From positions 1 through 6,955 of the forward strand of contig JAHJRU010000071.1 in assembly GCA_018830745.1 (NCBI GenBank): a DNA stretch of 6,955 bases. The letters run 5' to 3'. This document shows, piece by piece, positions 1-5,926 of the stretch. The notes below the pieces were generated by a model that ran no database searches, was not told where the DNA came from, and saw only the letters and a program-made list of their open reading frames with translations. Numbering within the stretch: the first letter of the stretch is position 1; every line of letters starts with the position of its first letter. This stretch comes from Chloroflexota bacterium. Its GTDB lineage: Bacteria; Chloroflexota; Dehalococcoidia; Dehalococcoidales; JAHJRU01. The translations under genes were made by a program, and so were the position numbers.

Positions 1-1384
1 TATTACCCTGCGGCTCAGCTGGCGTTATGCTGCCACCAGCCGTCTTTATCTCCACTATCTTCTCTGGTCCCTTGCCTCTGAGCGGTTCTATCTGGCTTAC
101 GGAACTGTAAGAAAGCAGGCCGTCCTCTACATTTACATTAACGCGCATCACCCAGGCGCTTCCCTGTTTGGCTTCATGCGCGCCGGTGAATTGATATATC
201 GCTCCTCCCTCGGACTTACCTGCGAGGTTAAAATTGGCCTTACCGTCGGCGACATACCGCAGAACAATAGTGTATTCGCCGCTCGTCGGTTTCGGGATGG
301 TTATTACCTGGGTGCCCCCGACAGGGGACGAGGATTGTGAGCCACTAATCTGGTTGAATCCTAAGCCACTGGGCAGAACCCCCGTGCTTGAGCCAGTGCT
401 GTCCTGTACCGAGCCGACTGCCGGCGCATCAATGGTGATAACCAGCTGATTTCCGTCAGTTGATGTGGCCGCCGGTGGAGATGGAGAAGCCCCAGTCTCT
501 ACCTCGGTTTGTTGGCTGGCTGGAAGTTGGACCTCTTTACCTTCGGCTACCACGCTGACCAGTCCTTCCGTTGTCGCCACTCTGGTGGCGCCTGTTTCTG
601 CCACCTCGGTGGTGAACAGGGTCCCCCGTACGATGGCTACTGCCGACGGTGTCTCAATAGAATAATGCGAACCGGCGTCAGCCATTTTAGTTACCCGGCT
701 CCAGGTTCGCCCCATCCACTGTTTAAGCACAATGGTAGTGGAGTGTTCTTCGGTATACTCAACCTGTTGAATTTCTACATCGGTGCCGGGGTCAAGTTTG
801 ATGGTGCTGCCTTCAAAAAAGGTAAGTAGCGCGTGGGCGTTAGGTGAAGTCCTCACCCGGGTGCCCACCGCTAAGGTCATGCCGTCGCTACCTGGTTGCC
901 AGCCGGTGGCGTCTGGACTCTGAACCTCAACGCTGCCACTGAGTATGCTGACCGTGCCCCGGGATGCCAGCGCTGGGGGTGGGGATACGATGTTTGAAGC
1001 ACTGGGTAAAAAGGAACTGGCAACCAGCGCCAGGATGATGGCGATGGTTACTGGAATAGCCACTCTTCTCATCCCGGCAATTCCATCAAGCAACCTGCCC
1101 CATCCGATGGCTAGCTCGTCCAGCAATGATGTCTCTCGCTCCGATTTCACTTTAGCTTGACCGGCCTCCTGGCGGAGCCGTACCATCAGGCGTATCTTTG
1201 ACAGTGTTCTAAAGTCCTCTGACGGCGCTGCCTTGGGGGTGGTAGTGATAGATAACCCGGTTTGCAACAGCGGCTCCAGTTGTTCCTGCACCTTGGGGTA
1301 TTCAGCGAAACAGGACTCGATGGACTCGCCGTTGCGCACCCGCAGAATACACTCGTCTAATATCTTTGAAAGGTCAGTTCCCAT
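1..1384 (-). CDS. FecR-domain single-pass membrane protein, sigma-factor partner (3' end cut by window edge)
   Basis: An open frame of 461 codons runs without a stop from the ATG at 1384 to the left edge, so the C-terminus is missing. The N-terminal cytoplasmic part (about residues 1-105) opens with an LDEC / GESIESC / EYP / LEPLL pattern that I associate with proteins encoded behind ECF sigma factors in Chloroflexota. One hydrophobic segment follows at about 108-126. A FecR-type beta domain covers about 142-285, with the typical VGTRVRT, LDPGT and TPSAVA.VRGT.F motifs (the last at 245-257). Then come a Ser/Pro/Thr-rich linker (about 295-340) and a second beta-rich region (about 355-461). The ATG overlaps the sigma stop codon as TAATG, so translation is probably coupled. 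By analogy with FecR it may control the sigma factor across the membrane, but it has no HxxxCxxC zinc anti-sigma motif; only Cys12 and Cys24 are visible. FecR domain is confident; anti-sigma role is inference. Confidence 0.88.
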   Translation of the reverse strand, partial: MGTDLSKILDECILRVRNGESIESCFAEYPKVQEQLEPLLQTGLSITTTPKAAPSEDFRTLSKIRLMVRLRQEAGQAKVKSERETSLLDELAIGWGRLLDGIAGMRRVAIPVTIAIILALVASSFLPSASNIVSPPPALASRGTVSILSGSVEVQSPDATGWQPGSDGMTLAVGTRVRTSPNAHALLTFFEGSTIKLDPGTDVEIQQVEYTEEHSTTIVLKQWMGRTWSRVTKMADAGSHYSIETPSAVAIVRGTLFTTEVAETGATRVATTEGLVSVVAEGKEVQLPASQQTEVETGASPSPPAATSTDGNQLVITIDAPAVGSVQDSTGSSTGVLPSGLGFNQISGSQSSSPVGGTQVITIPKPTSGEYTIVLRYVADGKANFNLAGKSEGGAIYQFTGAHEAKQGSAWVMRVNVNVEDGLLSYSSVSQIEPLRGKGPEKIVEIKTAGGSITPAEPQGN

Positions 1385-1995
1385 TACCCTATTTTCACTC
1401 CGCTTAATTCCCGTCTCAGTGTAGACAGGGCGCGCATCTGCAATACTCTGATGGCTCCCTGACTTTTGCCCATAATATGCTCGATTTCTCGGTTCTCCAG
1501 TCCCTCGATAAACTTCAAAATAATTACCTGTTTTTGACTTTGAGGCAGGCATGATAGCGAGGCTAATAATTCCTGCCGTTCCAGGGTTCCCTCGGCTTCT
1601 AGTTCGAGGTTGCTGACATCAGCCAGGCTCTCTACCTCCTCTGTTGATAAGTGCTTTCTCTGGCTACGCAGATTATCAACCACCTGGTTGTGAGCGATGC
1701 GGTAAAGCCATGACGAAAAAGTCTTTTCCTTTCCCTTGCAGGATTTGATGGCTTTCCAGGCTTTGATAAATACTTCTTCGGTGATATCTTCCGCTGTCAT
1801 TTTGTCCTTAATCTGGTAAAAAACGTAGCGGTAAATACGGTCTAGATAGATACTATAGAGTTCTCCAAAGGCTTCAAGGTCGCCACCGGTGGCTCTTTTT
1901 ACCAGCCTGGCAACTTCATGCTGATTTAAAGTTGCCTGCCCGGTGGCTTCCTGAGCCTTATTTTCCTTTCTAACTGTATTACGAACGAGTGCCAT
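1384..1995 (-). CDS. ECF-type RNA polymerase sigma factor
   Basis: A 203-residue sigma-70 family protein of extracytoplasmic-function size. Region 2 lies at about 42-112: the AFGELYSIY core-binding helix, the AEDITEEVFIKAW segment, and FSSWLYRIAHNQVVDNLR, which recognises the -10 box. Region 4 lies at about 143-195, with LPQSQKQVIILKFIEGL followed by a helix-turn-helix that binds the -35 box. There is no region 1.1 or region 3. The first 25 residues are polar and poorly conserved in appearance. The ATG at 1995 lies 6 bases after the stop of the cyclase gene. Its upstream sequence has only a distant purine run (GAGAAAG, 11 bases away), so it probably relies on coupling to the upstream gene. 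The stop overlaps the start of the FecR-domain gene by one base. The promoters it recognises cannot be told from this window. I could not place it in a numbered ECF group. Confidence 0.96.
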   Translation of the reverse strand: MALVRNTVRKENKAQEATGQATLNQHEVARLVKRATGGDLEAFGELYSIYLDRIYRYVFYQIKDKMTAEDITEEVFIKAWKAIKSCKGKEKTFSSWLYRIAHNQVVDNLRSQRKHLSTEEVESLADVSNLELEAEGTLERQELLASLSCLPQSQKQVIILKFIEGLENREIEHIMGKSQGAIRVLQMRALSTLRRELSGVKIG

Positions 1996-2001
1996 GATTT
2001 G

Positions 2002-3894
2002 TTACGCTTTCTCAGCTTGCCACTGAGTTTTTTCTCTGGGGTCGTCAGTTAATGACCCCCGAATGCCCACCACCTCATAGGCTTCAACGGGCTCACGTTT
2101 TCCTTTAATGACTAGCGGGTCTAATTGTCTTTCCAGGATATAATCCTTCACCTGCGTGAAAGTACCGCCACTAATCCATACCTTGCCGCCAGGCGTGGCA
2201 CTGGATATCCTGGAAGCCGTGTTCACCGCGTCTCCGATTACGGAATACTCCAGGCGGTCTTCGGAGCCCGTGTTACCAGCCATTGCCTTACCCGTATTAA
2301 TGCCTATGCCGAATTCCATCCTTGGCAGGGTGGTATCGTTAGCTTGTAGCTCTCTGATGGCACGCTGGGCGCTGACGGCGGCTTTGGTTGCCAGTAAGGC
2401 GTGCTCTCCGGCTTTTACTGGCACATTCCAAATCGCCATAACACTATCCCCGCCAAACTTGTTTATCATGCCCCCGTATTCGAGGATGGCTTTGACTACT
2501 ACAGAGAGGTGAATGTTAAGTGACTCGAATAATTCTCTTGGTGGTATACTCTCAGAAAGGCTGGTGAAACCACGGATATCAGCAAAGGCTACCGTCATTT
2601 CATGTTCCTCACCGCCCAGCTTTAGTTCACCTTTGCCCAGTGATACCAGTATCTTATCCGCTACCTGGGGGGAGACGTAGCGCCCGAAGGTTTTGGTTAA
2701 GGTTCTCTTTTCCGCACGTTCGGAGCTGATGTTATAGAGATTTATACCTACAAATACACCCGGTATAGCCAGGGATGGATACAATATATTTAGCACGATG
2801 CCCTGGTCGAAGAGGGAGAAAGCGATGAGAAAGTAGGCGATACCAAGGGAGATTGCCAGAAGAGTAGCCCAGCGCACTGAGAAGCGCAAGACTGCCAGAC
2901 CGCAAAGAATGGCCAATACCAATATCGAACTAAAGGTGACACTGGAGGGAGCTGGCTTAAGGAAATTGCCTCTCAGAATCGTGTGGGCGGCACTGGCATG
3001 TATTTCCACACCGTTCATCATCCGCCCCATCGGTGTCCAGAAGGTATCCCCAAGTCCGGTGGCGGTAGCCCCGATAAAAACAATCTTGTCCTGAAAAAAA
3101 GATGGCTCAATCTTACCATCAAGGACATCTACAAAGGATACGGTCTGGAATTCGGCTATTGCTCCCGTGCCGCTGGGGTTGCCAATATAATTAATGATCA
3201 TCTCTCCGTTGCCATCGATTGGAATGGACCGACCGGCAAGAGGCATCACCTTGTCTCCAACAGGGGATTCGAGCACTTCAGGTCGCCGCAGGTATTTGGC
3301 AACAGCTGCCAGGGCTAATGCCGGCGTACGTTTATCATCATTATCGAGAGCAACGGGTAATCTTCTTACCGTCCCATCGGCATCGGGCATAACATTAGCA
3401 TGCCCGAGGGCAATAGCCCCTTCTTCCAGCATTTCCAGTGGTCTGATAAAGCTCGTGGGCTGGGTCGCCCCTGTAATTCTGGCATCGTCAGCCGTCTGCC
3501 TTTGTATGACCGGGAGGATTACATTCCCGGCGTCCTTTATGGAAGCTGCCAGCGCTTCGTCAGCCAATGCGGGTTCGGCAAACAGAACATCAAAGACGAT
3601 TACCCTGGCCTGGTATGCCGCAAGTCTGTCGATGAGCTGAGCGTGGTAAGAGCGTGGCCACAGTAAGAAATGTCCCAATTGTTCCAGGCTGTCATCATCA
3701 ATGCCGACAATTACTATTTCCTCCGCCGGTTCTGCGCTTTGATACAGGTCTGCCGCCTGAAAGACAAAATCATTACTACGTAGCTGCACTCCGTAGAGCA
3801 AATTGAAGTGGGAAACTAGAGAGAATGTGGCCCCAATGGCAATTGCAGTAATTAACCCGAGAAGAAAGCGCTTTTTCTTTGATAACCCAGCCAT
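2002..3894 (-). CDS. CHASE2-domain class III adenylate cyclase
   Basis: A 630-residue transmembrane receptor cyclase that should convert ATP to cyclic AMP. Residues 9-28 form an N-terminal membrane helix. About 35-310 form an extracytoplasmic CHASE2 sensor (IVIVGIDDDS, WPR..HA.L, VIVFDVLF.EP, GHANV.PD.DG..RR, FIGATA.GL.D and GVEIHA motifs). Three membrane helices lie at about 318-336, 343-362 and 366-387, then the FGRYVSP linker (403-409) and a cytoplasmic cyclase domain (about 430-600). Both metal-binding aspartates are present (D439 in FADIRGFT, D483 in KFGGD), as are the transition-state N558 and R562. The base-selecting pair reads K479/S551, the Lys plus Thr/Ser set of class IIIb adenylate cyclases. 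The frame extends to a TTG at 3900, but GGGAG sits six bases before the ATG at 3894 and directly abuts that TTG, so ATG is preferred. It is the first gene of the operon; its ligand is unknown. Confidence 0.95.
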   Translation of the reverse strand: MAGLSKKKRFLLGLITAIAIGATFSLVSHFNLLYGVQLRSNDFVFQAADLYQSAEPAEEIVIVGIDDDSLEQLGHFLLWPRSYHAQLIDRLAAYQARVIVFDVLFAEPALADEALAASIKDAGNVILPVIQRQTADDARITGATQPTSFIRPLEMLEEGAIALGHANVMPDADGTVRRLPVALDNDDKRTPALALAAVAKYLRRPEVLESPVGDKVMPLAGRSIPIDGNGEMIINYIGNPSGTGAIAEFQTVSFVDVLDGKIEPSFFQDKIVFIGATATGLGDTFWTPMGRMMNGVEIHASAAHTILRGNFLKPAPSSVTFSSILVLAILCGLAVLRFSVRWATLLAISLGIAYFLIAFSLFDQGIVLNILYPSLAIPGVFVGINLYNISSERAEKRTLTKTFGRYVSPQVADKILVSLGKGELKLGGEEHEMTVAFADIRGFTSLSESIPPRELFESLNIHLSVVVKAILEYGGMINKFGGDSVMAIWNVPVKAGEHALLATKAAVSAQRAIRELQANDTTLPRMEFGIGINTGKAMAGNTGSEDRLEYSVIGDAVNTASRISSATPGGKVWISGGTFTQVKDYILERQLDPLVIKGKREPVEAYEVVGIRGSLTDDPREKTQWQAEKA

Positions 3895-3900
3895 ACCCAA

Positions 3901-3905
3901 CTCCC
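3901..3905 (-). promoter_or_regulatory. Ribosome binding site of the cyclase gene
   Basis: GGGAG on the minus strand, followed by TTGGGT and the ATG at 3894. The six-base spacing fits the ATG. The upstream TTG at 3900 would touch the site with no spacing, which decides the start. Confidence 0.7.
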
Positions 3906-4070
3906 GCCTGACGTTCTAATCTAACTTTAGAATCACACAGGAGCGGTAAATAGAGCATAAATGTAAATGCAAGAAGCATAAATATTCCATAAAAACTTGG
4001 TCTAATCAGGGTTCTGGTCTTGTGGGGTTACAGGACAGGGAATGCTGGCTTACATGCCAAGCTTGTGCCG

Positions 4071-4082
4071 TGATAGTTATCA
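4071..4082. repeat. Palindrome TGATA-GT-TATCA, possible operator
   Basis: Perfect five-base arms around a GT spacer, 14 bases upstream of the TTGACA box at 4097. Its centre is 38 bases from the centre of the second palindrome at 4108-4121. Placement just upstream of a promoter suggests a binding site for a dimeric regulator, but a 10-base match can occur by chance in AT-rich DNA. Confidence 0.35.
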
Positions 4083-4096
4083 AAAAGGTAATAGAT

Positions 4097-4126
4097 TTGA
4101 CAAAGAAAGCACAAATGTGCTATATT
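4097..4126 (+). promoter_or_regulatory. Sigma-70-type promoter of the HTH gene, likely leaderless
   Basis: Perfect -35 box TTGACA (4097-4102), 18-base spacer, -10 box TATATT (4121-4126, 5 of 6 matches). Transcription should begin at about 4132-4134, one to three bases before the ATG at 4135. No Shine-Dalgarno sequence precedes that ATG, which agrees with a leaderless transcript. Confidence 0.7.
4108..4121. repeat. Palindrome AGCACA-AA-TGTGCT inside the promoter spacer
   Basis: Perfect six-base arms around an AA spacer, lying between the -35 and -10 boxes of the HTH gene promoter and touching the first base of the -10 box. A protein bound here would block polymerase, or remodel the spacer as MerR-type regulators do. 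The adjacent HTH protein is the obvious candidate for autoregulation (inference). Confidence 0.5.
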
Positions 4127-4134
4127 AAAGTCAA

Positions 4135-4341
4135 ATGAGTAAAATTCAATGGTTAGGAATACAGGATGCCGCACGATGGCTGGGTGTTACCAGGCAGACT
4201 ATCCGGAACTGGATTAACCAGGGTATCTTTCCGGCTTACCAGATTACTCCAAGCGGGCGTGTCTTCATTAAAGCTGAGGACATTCAGGACGCGATTGAGA
4301 ACGGGCCGCTAAGACCAAAGAAGCGGGCGCTCATTAAGTGA
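4135..4341 (+). CDS. Small excisionase/MerR-like helix-turn-helix DNA-binding protein
   Basis: A 68-residue protein that is almost entirely one HTH_17 (excisionase-type, winged-helix) domain. Residues about 6-32 (LGIQDAARWLGVTRQTIRNWINQG) give the helix-turn-helix, 33-46 (FPAYQI.PSGRVFI) the wing hairpin, and 47-56 (KAEDIQDAIE) the closing helix; a basic tail (RPKKRALIK) follows. Such proteins either bend DNA as recombination directionality factors or act as small transcription regulators. No integrase, attachment site or phage gene is nearby, so a regulator role is more likely here. There is no ribosome binding site and the predicted transcript starts one to three bases before the ATG. It is divergent from the cyclase operon and may regulate itself, that operon, or both through the nearby palindromes; this is inference. 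The domain call is firm, the target is unknown. Confidence 0.9.
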   Translation: MSKIQWLGIQDAARWLGVTRQTIRNWINQGIFPAYQITPSGRVFIKAEDIQDAIENGPLRPKKRALIK

Positions 4342-4390
4342 TGTTTCATAAGCCACACAGGGACCAATTATCATGGGCATTCTCTAGAGA

Positions 4391-4420
4391 GCCTGCCCGA
4401 TGCTGGGCGGGCAATATTTT
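4391..4420 (+). terminator. Intrinsic terminator after the HTH gene
   Basis: Eight-base stem GCCTGCCC / GGGCGGGC (4391-4398 and 4405-4412, one G-U pair) with a six-base GATGCT loop, followed by the T-rich AATATTTT. It lies 50 bases after the HTH gene stop. The same stem is ten bases past the stop of the convergent methyltransferase gene, but in that direction no T-run follows, so it is a good terminator only for the plus strand. Confidence 0.75.
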
Positions 4421-4421
4421 G

Positions 4422-5087
4422 TCAATTGTAAGCGTAGAACAACGCCATGCAGCCTACGATTTCGACAGAACTCCTGGTAAAACAAAGTTGCAGGCTCTCT
4501 CTTAATACCTCGACATCATCGTCCTTGTTAGTCATTATTCCCCGATTGTTGTTCCATTCGAGAATAAATGTTGCCATAGGGTTGCGCTTCACTCCCTTAT
4601 ACAAAAGTGTGCTGCCAAACAGGACCGCATCAGGATTCATAACAGACTTGGCATTCTCCAATACAACTCTTTTAGCATCCATGTTGCCCGGCAGGCAATG
4701 AAGCAGGTTCATAATACCGATGGAATCGAAAGTGGCGGTCTCTGTGTCGAACGGCTCGAGGACATTATGACGGCGAACCACGGGGTTATAACGAGCCAGA
4801 CGTTTGCTGGCGACCTGAAGTGAGTTAGAGTTCAAGTCCATCAGGACGAGCGTGGGATTAGCATCGGGGAAAACGCAGTTATCCATAAAGTAACCTGTGC
4901 CTACGCCTATATCCAGGTGGTTGGCCGTCACATATTTATTGTATAAATCAAGCATATTTTTTGAAGGGCATTTCCATACCAATCGGCACGTTAAGCCAAG
5001 CGCAAACCGGTCGTATATGGAGAGGAAAGGCCTTGAATACAAGGCGATTCCAGCTTCAACCTCTTCGGCAGTAGGCGGTGACATCAT
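4422..5087 (-). CDS. Class I SAM-dependent methyltransferase
   Basis: A Rossmann-fold methyltransferase of 221 residues from the chosen ATG. Motif I is HLDIGVGTGYF (57-67), the glycine-rich SAM loop; motif II is LVLMDLN with acidic D84 for the SAM ribose; FDSIGIMNLLHCLPG (120-134) forms the next strand, and the C-terminus ends in a VGCMALFYA strand. The YS....IYD..ALGL..R..W.CP start and LDLYN..V..NHLD linker match a family of small-molecule methyltransferases I recognise from bacteria and fungi; its substrate is unknown to me. The frame continues upstream to a TTG at 5159, overlapping the hydrolase gene by 41 bases, but family-like sequence begins at MMSPPTAEEVEAG, so the start is the ATG at 5087 or the next at 5084. 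A weak TTTGGA site precedes both; spacing slightly favours 5084. It follows the hydrolase gene after 31 bases and is probably co-transcribed with it. Confidence 0.9.
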   Translation of the reverse strand: MMSPPTAEEVEAGIALYSRPFLSIYDRFALGLTCRLVWKCPSKNMLDLYNKYVTANHLDIGVGTGYFMDNCVFPDANPTLVLMDLNSNSLQVASKRLARYNPVVRRHNVLEPFDTETATFDSIGIMNLLHCLPGNMDAKRVVLENAKSVMNPDAVLFGSTLLYKGVKRNPMATFILEWNNNRGIMTNKDDDVEVLRESLQLCFTRSSVEIVGCMALFYAYN

Positions 5088-5118
5088 TATTCCAAACAGA
5101 CTCGTGTTGAACTCAAGT

Positions 5119-5820
5119 TCACGCTTTCCGGCTGGTTTTTTGCCTCTTCCAGGCGGCAATAATCTCTTCAGAAGAAACGACGGTGCCGAAGAATCTATCC
5201 ATGATGGAAAGCGAAGACCTCTGTTCTTCAGCAGTGCGGGCGGTTACACAGTCCTCTGTTATGACAATAAAGAATTCTTTCATGTAGCCATCTCTCGCCG
5301 TAGATTCAACGCAGACCGGGGTGGCTACTCCGGTTACAATAAGAGTCTTAATGCCGTTACTGTGGAGAATAAGCTCAAGGTCAGTGCCCTGAAATGCACT
5401 ATAGCGGTACTTGGTCACGATACAATCACCATTTTGAGGCGCTACTTGATAAAACTCTGCTCCCCAGGTATCGTCACGAGGGAAGCACCTTAAATGCTCA
5501 GGGAATTTCAACTGCTGCTCCATTGAAACTGGCGAAATAGACCATTCCGTATACACGGTGCGAACAAAGATGATTAAGGGTTGATAGCTGCGCGCCTCTG
5601 CCAGAAATTTAACCAGCTTTGGTGTCATTTCCTGGACTGAGCTCACATCTATTCCCCGCTGTACCCAGACGCTCTCACTATGGCAGAATTCATTCTGCAT
5701 ATCCACTACCACGATGGCGGTATGTTCAGGAGCTACCTTTTCATCCAGTGTTCTCGGAATTCCGGCAGTGCATTTACCCAGCTTTTCTGCATATTTCGGA
5801 CTGATGTCAGTTCGATGCAT
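5119..5820 (-). CDS. Isochorismatase-family cysteine hydrolase
   Basis: A 233-residue member of the isochorismatase-like amidohydrolase superfamily, a soluble cytoplasmic enzyme. The Asp-Lys-Cys catalytic triad is complete: D40 in AIVVVDMQNEF, K137 in VTKYRYSAF, and the nucleophile C170 in TGVATPVCVESTARDGY, next to the usual non-proline cis-peptide position (VA). Cysteine in the triad points to hydrolysis of an amide or ureido bond (nicotinamidase, carbamoylsarcosine amidase, ureidoacrylate or biuret hydrolase types) rather than true isochorismate chemistry. The roughly 30-residue N-terminal extension before the first strand resembles the RutB/carbamoylsarcosine amidase-like branch. GGGAG lies six bases before the ATG, supporting this start. 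It leads a two-gene unit with the methyltransferase downstream. No pyrimidine, urea or siderophore genes are in the window to fix the substrate. Confidence 0.95.
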   Translation of the reverse strand: MHRTDISPKYAEKLGKCTAGIPRTLDEKVAPEHTAIVVVDMQNEFCHSESVWVQRGIDVSSVQEMTPKLVKFLAEARSYQPLIIFVRTVYTEWSISPVSMEQQLKFPEHLRCFPRDDTWGAEFYQVAPQNGDCIVTKYRYSAFQGTDLELILHSNGIKTLIVTGVATPVCVESTARDGYMKEFFIVITEDCVTARTAEEQRSSLSIMDRFFGTVVSSEEIIAAWKRQKTSRKA

Positions 5821-5826
5821 GGCACA

Positions 5827-5831
5827 CTCCC
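5827..5831 (-). promoter_or_regulatory. Ribosome binding site of the hydrolase gene
   Basis: GGGAG on the minus strand with six bases (TGTGCC) before the ATG at 5820, the same motif and spacing as for the cyclase gene. It supports the annotated start. Confidence 0.75.
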
Positions 5832-5847
5832 TTCTATTGGCACTATT

Positions 5848-5869
5848 TATGGTTAATGCTTAAGCCATA
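5848..5869 (-). promoter_or_regulatory. Imperfect hairpin/palindrome in the hydrolase leader
   Basis: On the minus strand TATGG-C-TTAA-GCA-TTAA-CCATA can fold into a nine-base-pair stem with one bulged C and a three-base loop. It lies between the predicted transcription start (about 5880) and the ribosome binding site. It could be an operator or a weak leader hairpin; it is AT-rich and could be chance. Confidence 0.3.
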
Positions 5870-5886
5870 TTTAGCTTAGCTGAATG

Positions 5887-5895
5887 ATTATACCA
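5887..5895 (-). promoter_or_regulatory. Extended -10 promoter of the hydrolase-methyltransferase pair
   Basis: Minus-strand TGGTATAAT contains a perfect TATAAT (5887-5892) with the TGn extension. The -35 region is poor; the best match, CAGACT at 5909-5914, has 3 of 6 bases. An extended -10 can compensate for that. Transcription should start near 5880, giving a leader of about 60 bases. Confidence 0.65.
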
Positions 5896-5926
5896 CTTCT
5901 TGAGTTAGAGTCTGCTCTTATAACGC

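Larger units (their letters stand above)
3895..4134. promoter_or_regulatory. Divergent intergenic region between the cyclase operon and the HTH gene
   Basis: This 240-base AT-rich spacer holds the upstream signals of both the minus-strand cyclase operon and the plus-strand HTH gene. The plus-strand promoter is clear (4097-4126). For the minus strand I found no convincing -35/-10 pair; weak AT-rich stretches around 3945-3995 are the only candidates, so the operon may use an activator or an alternative sigma factor, possibly its own. Two palindromes with two-base spacers lie in it, at 4071-4082 and 4108-4121. No small gene with a ribosome binding site was seen. Confidence 0.6.

Noticed and set aside
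509..829. 106-codon plus-strand open frame, with others at 234-449 and 945-1160
   Set aside because: All are antisense to the FecR-domain gene, whose frame is open for 461 codons and matches known motifs.
3194..3640. 148-codon plus-strand open frame opposite the cyclase sensor domain
   Set aside because: The minus strand here encodes a clear CHASE2 domain; the antisense product is low-complexity Ser/Ala-rich with no family resemblance.
3776..3979. 67-codon minus-strand open frame overlapping the cyclase start
   Set aside because: It overlaps the cyclase N-terminus in another frame and has no domain or ribosome binding site; its hydrophobic start reflects AT-rich DNA.
4109..4120. Possible CRP/FNR-type site in the palindrome before the HTH gene
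   Set aside because: CRP sites read TGTGA-N6-TCACA; here the half-sites are reversed (GCACA then TGTGC) with a two-base gap, so it does not fit.
4135..4341. Excisionase of an integrated element
   Set aside because: No integrase, direct-repeat attachment site, tRNA or other mobile gene is visible in the window; the domain alone does not show mobility.
4897..5493. 198-codon plus-strand open frame opposite the methyltransferase and hydrolase genes
   Set aside because: It is antisense to two genes with intact catalytic motifs, spans their junction, shows no recognisable domain and has no ribosome binding site that I can see.
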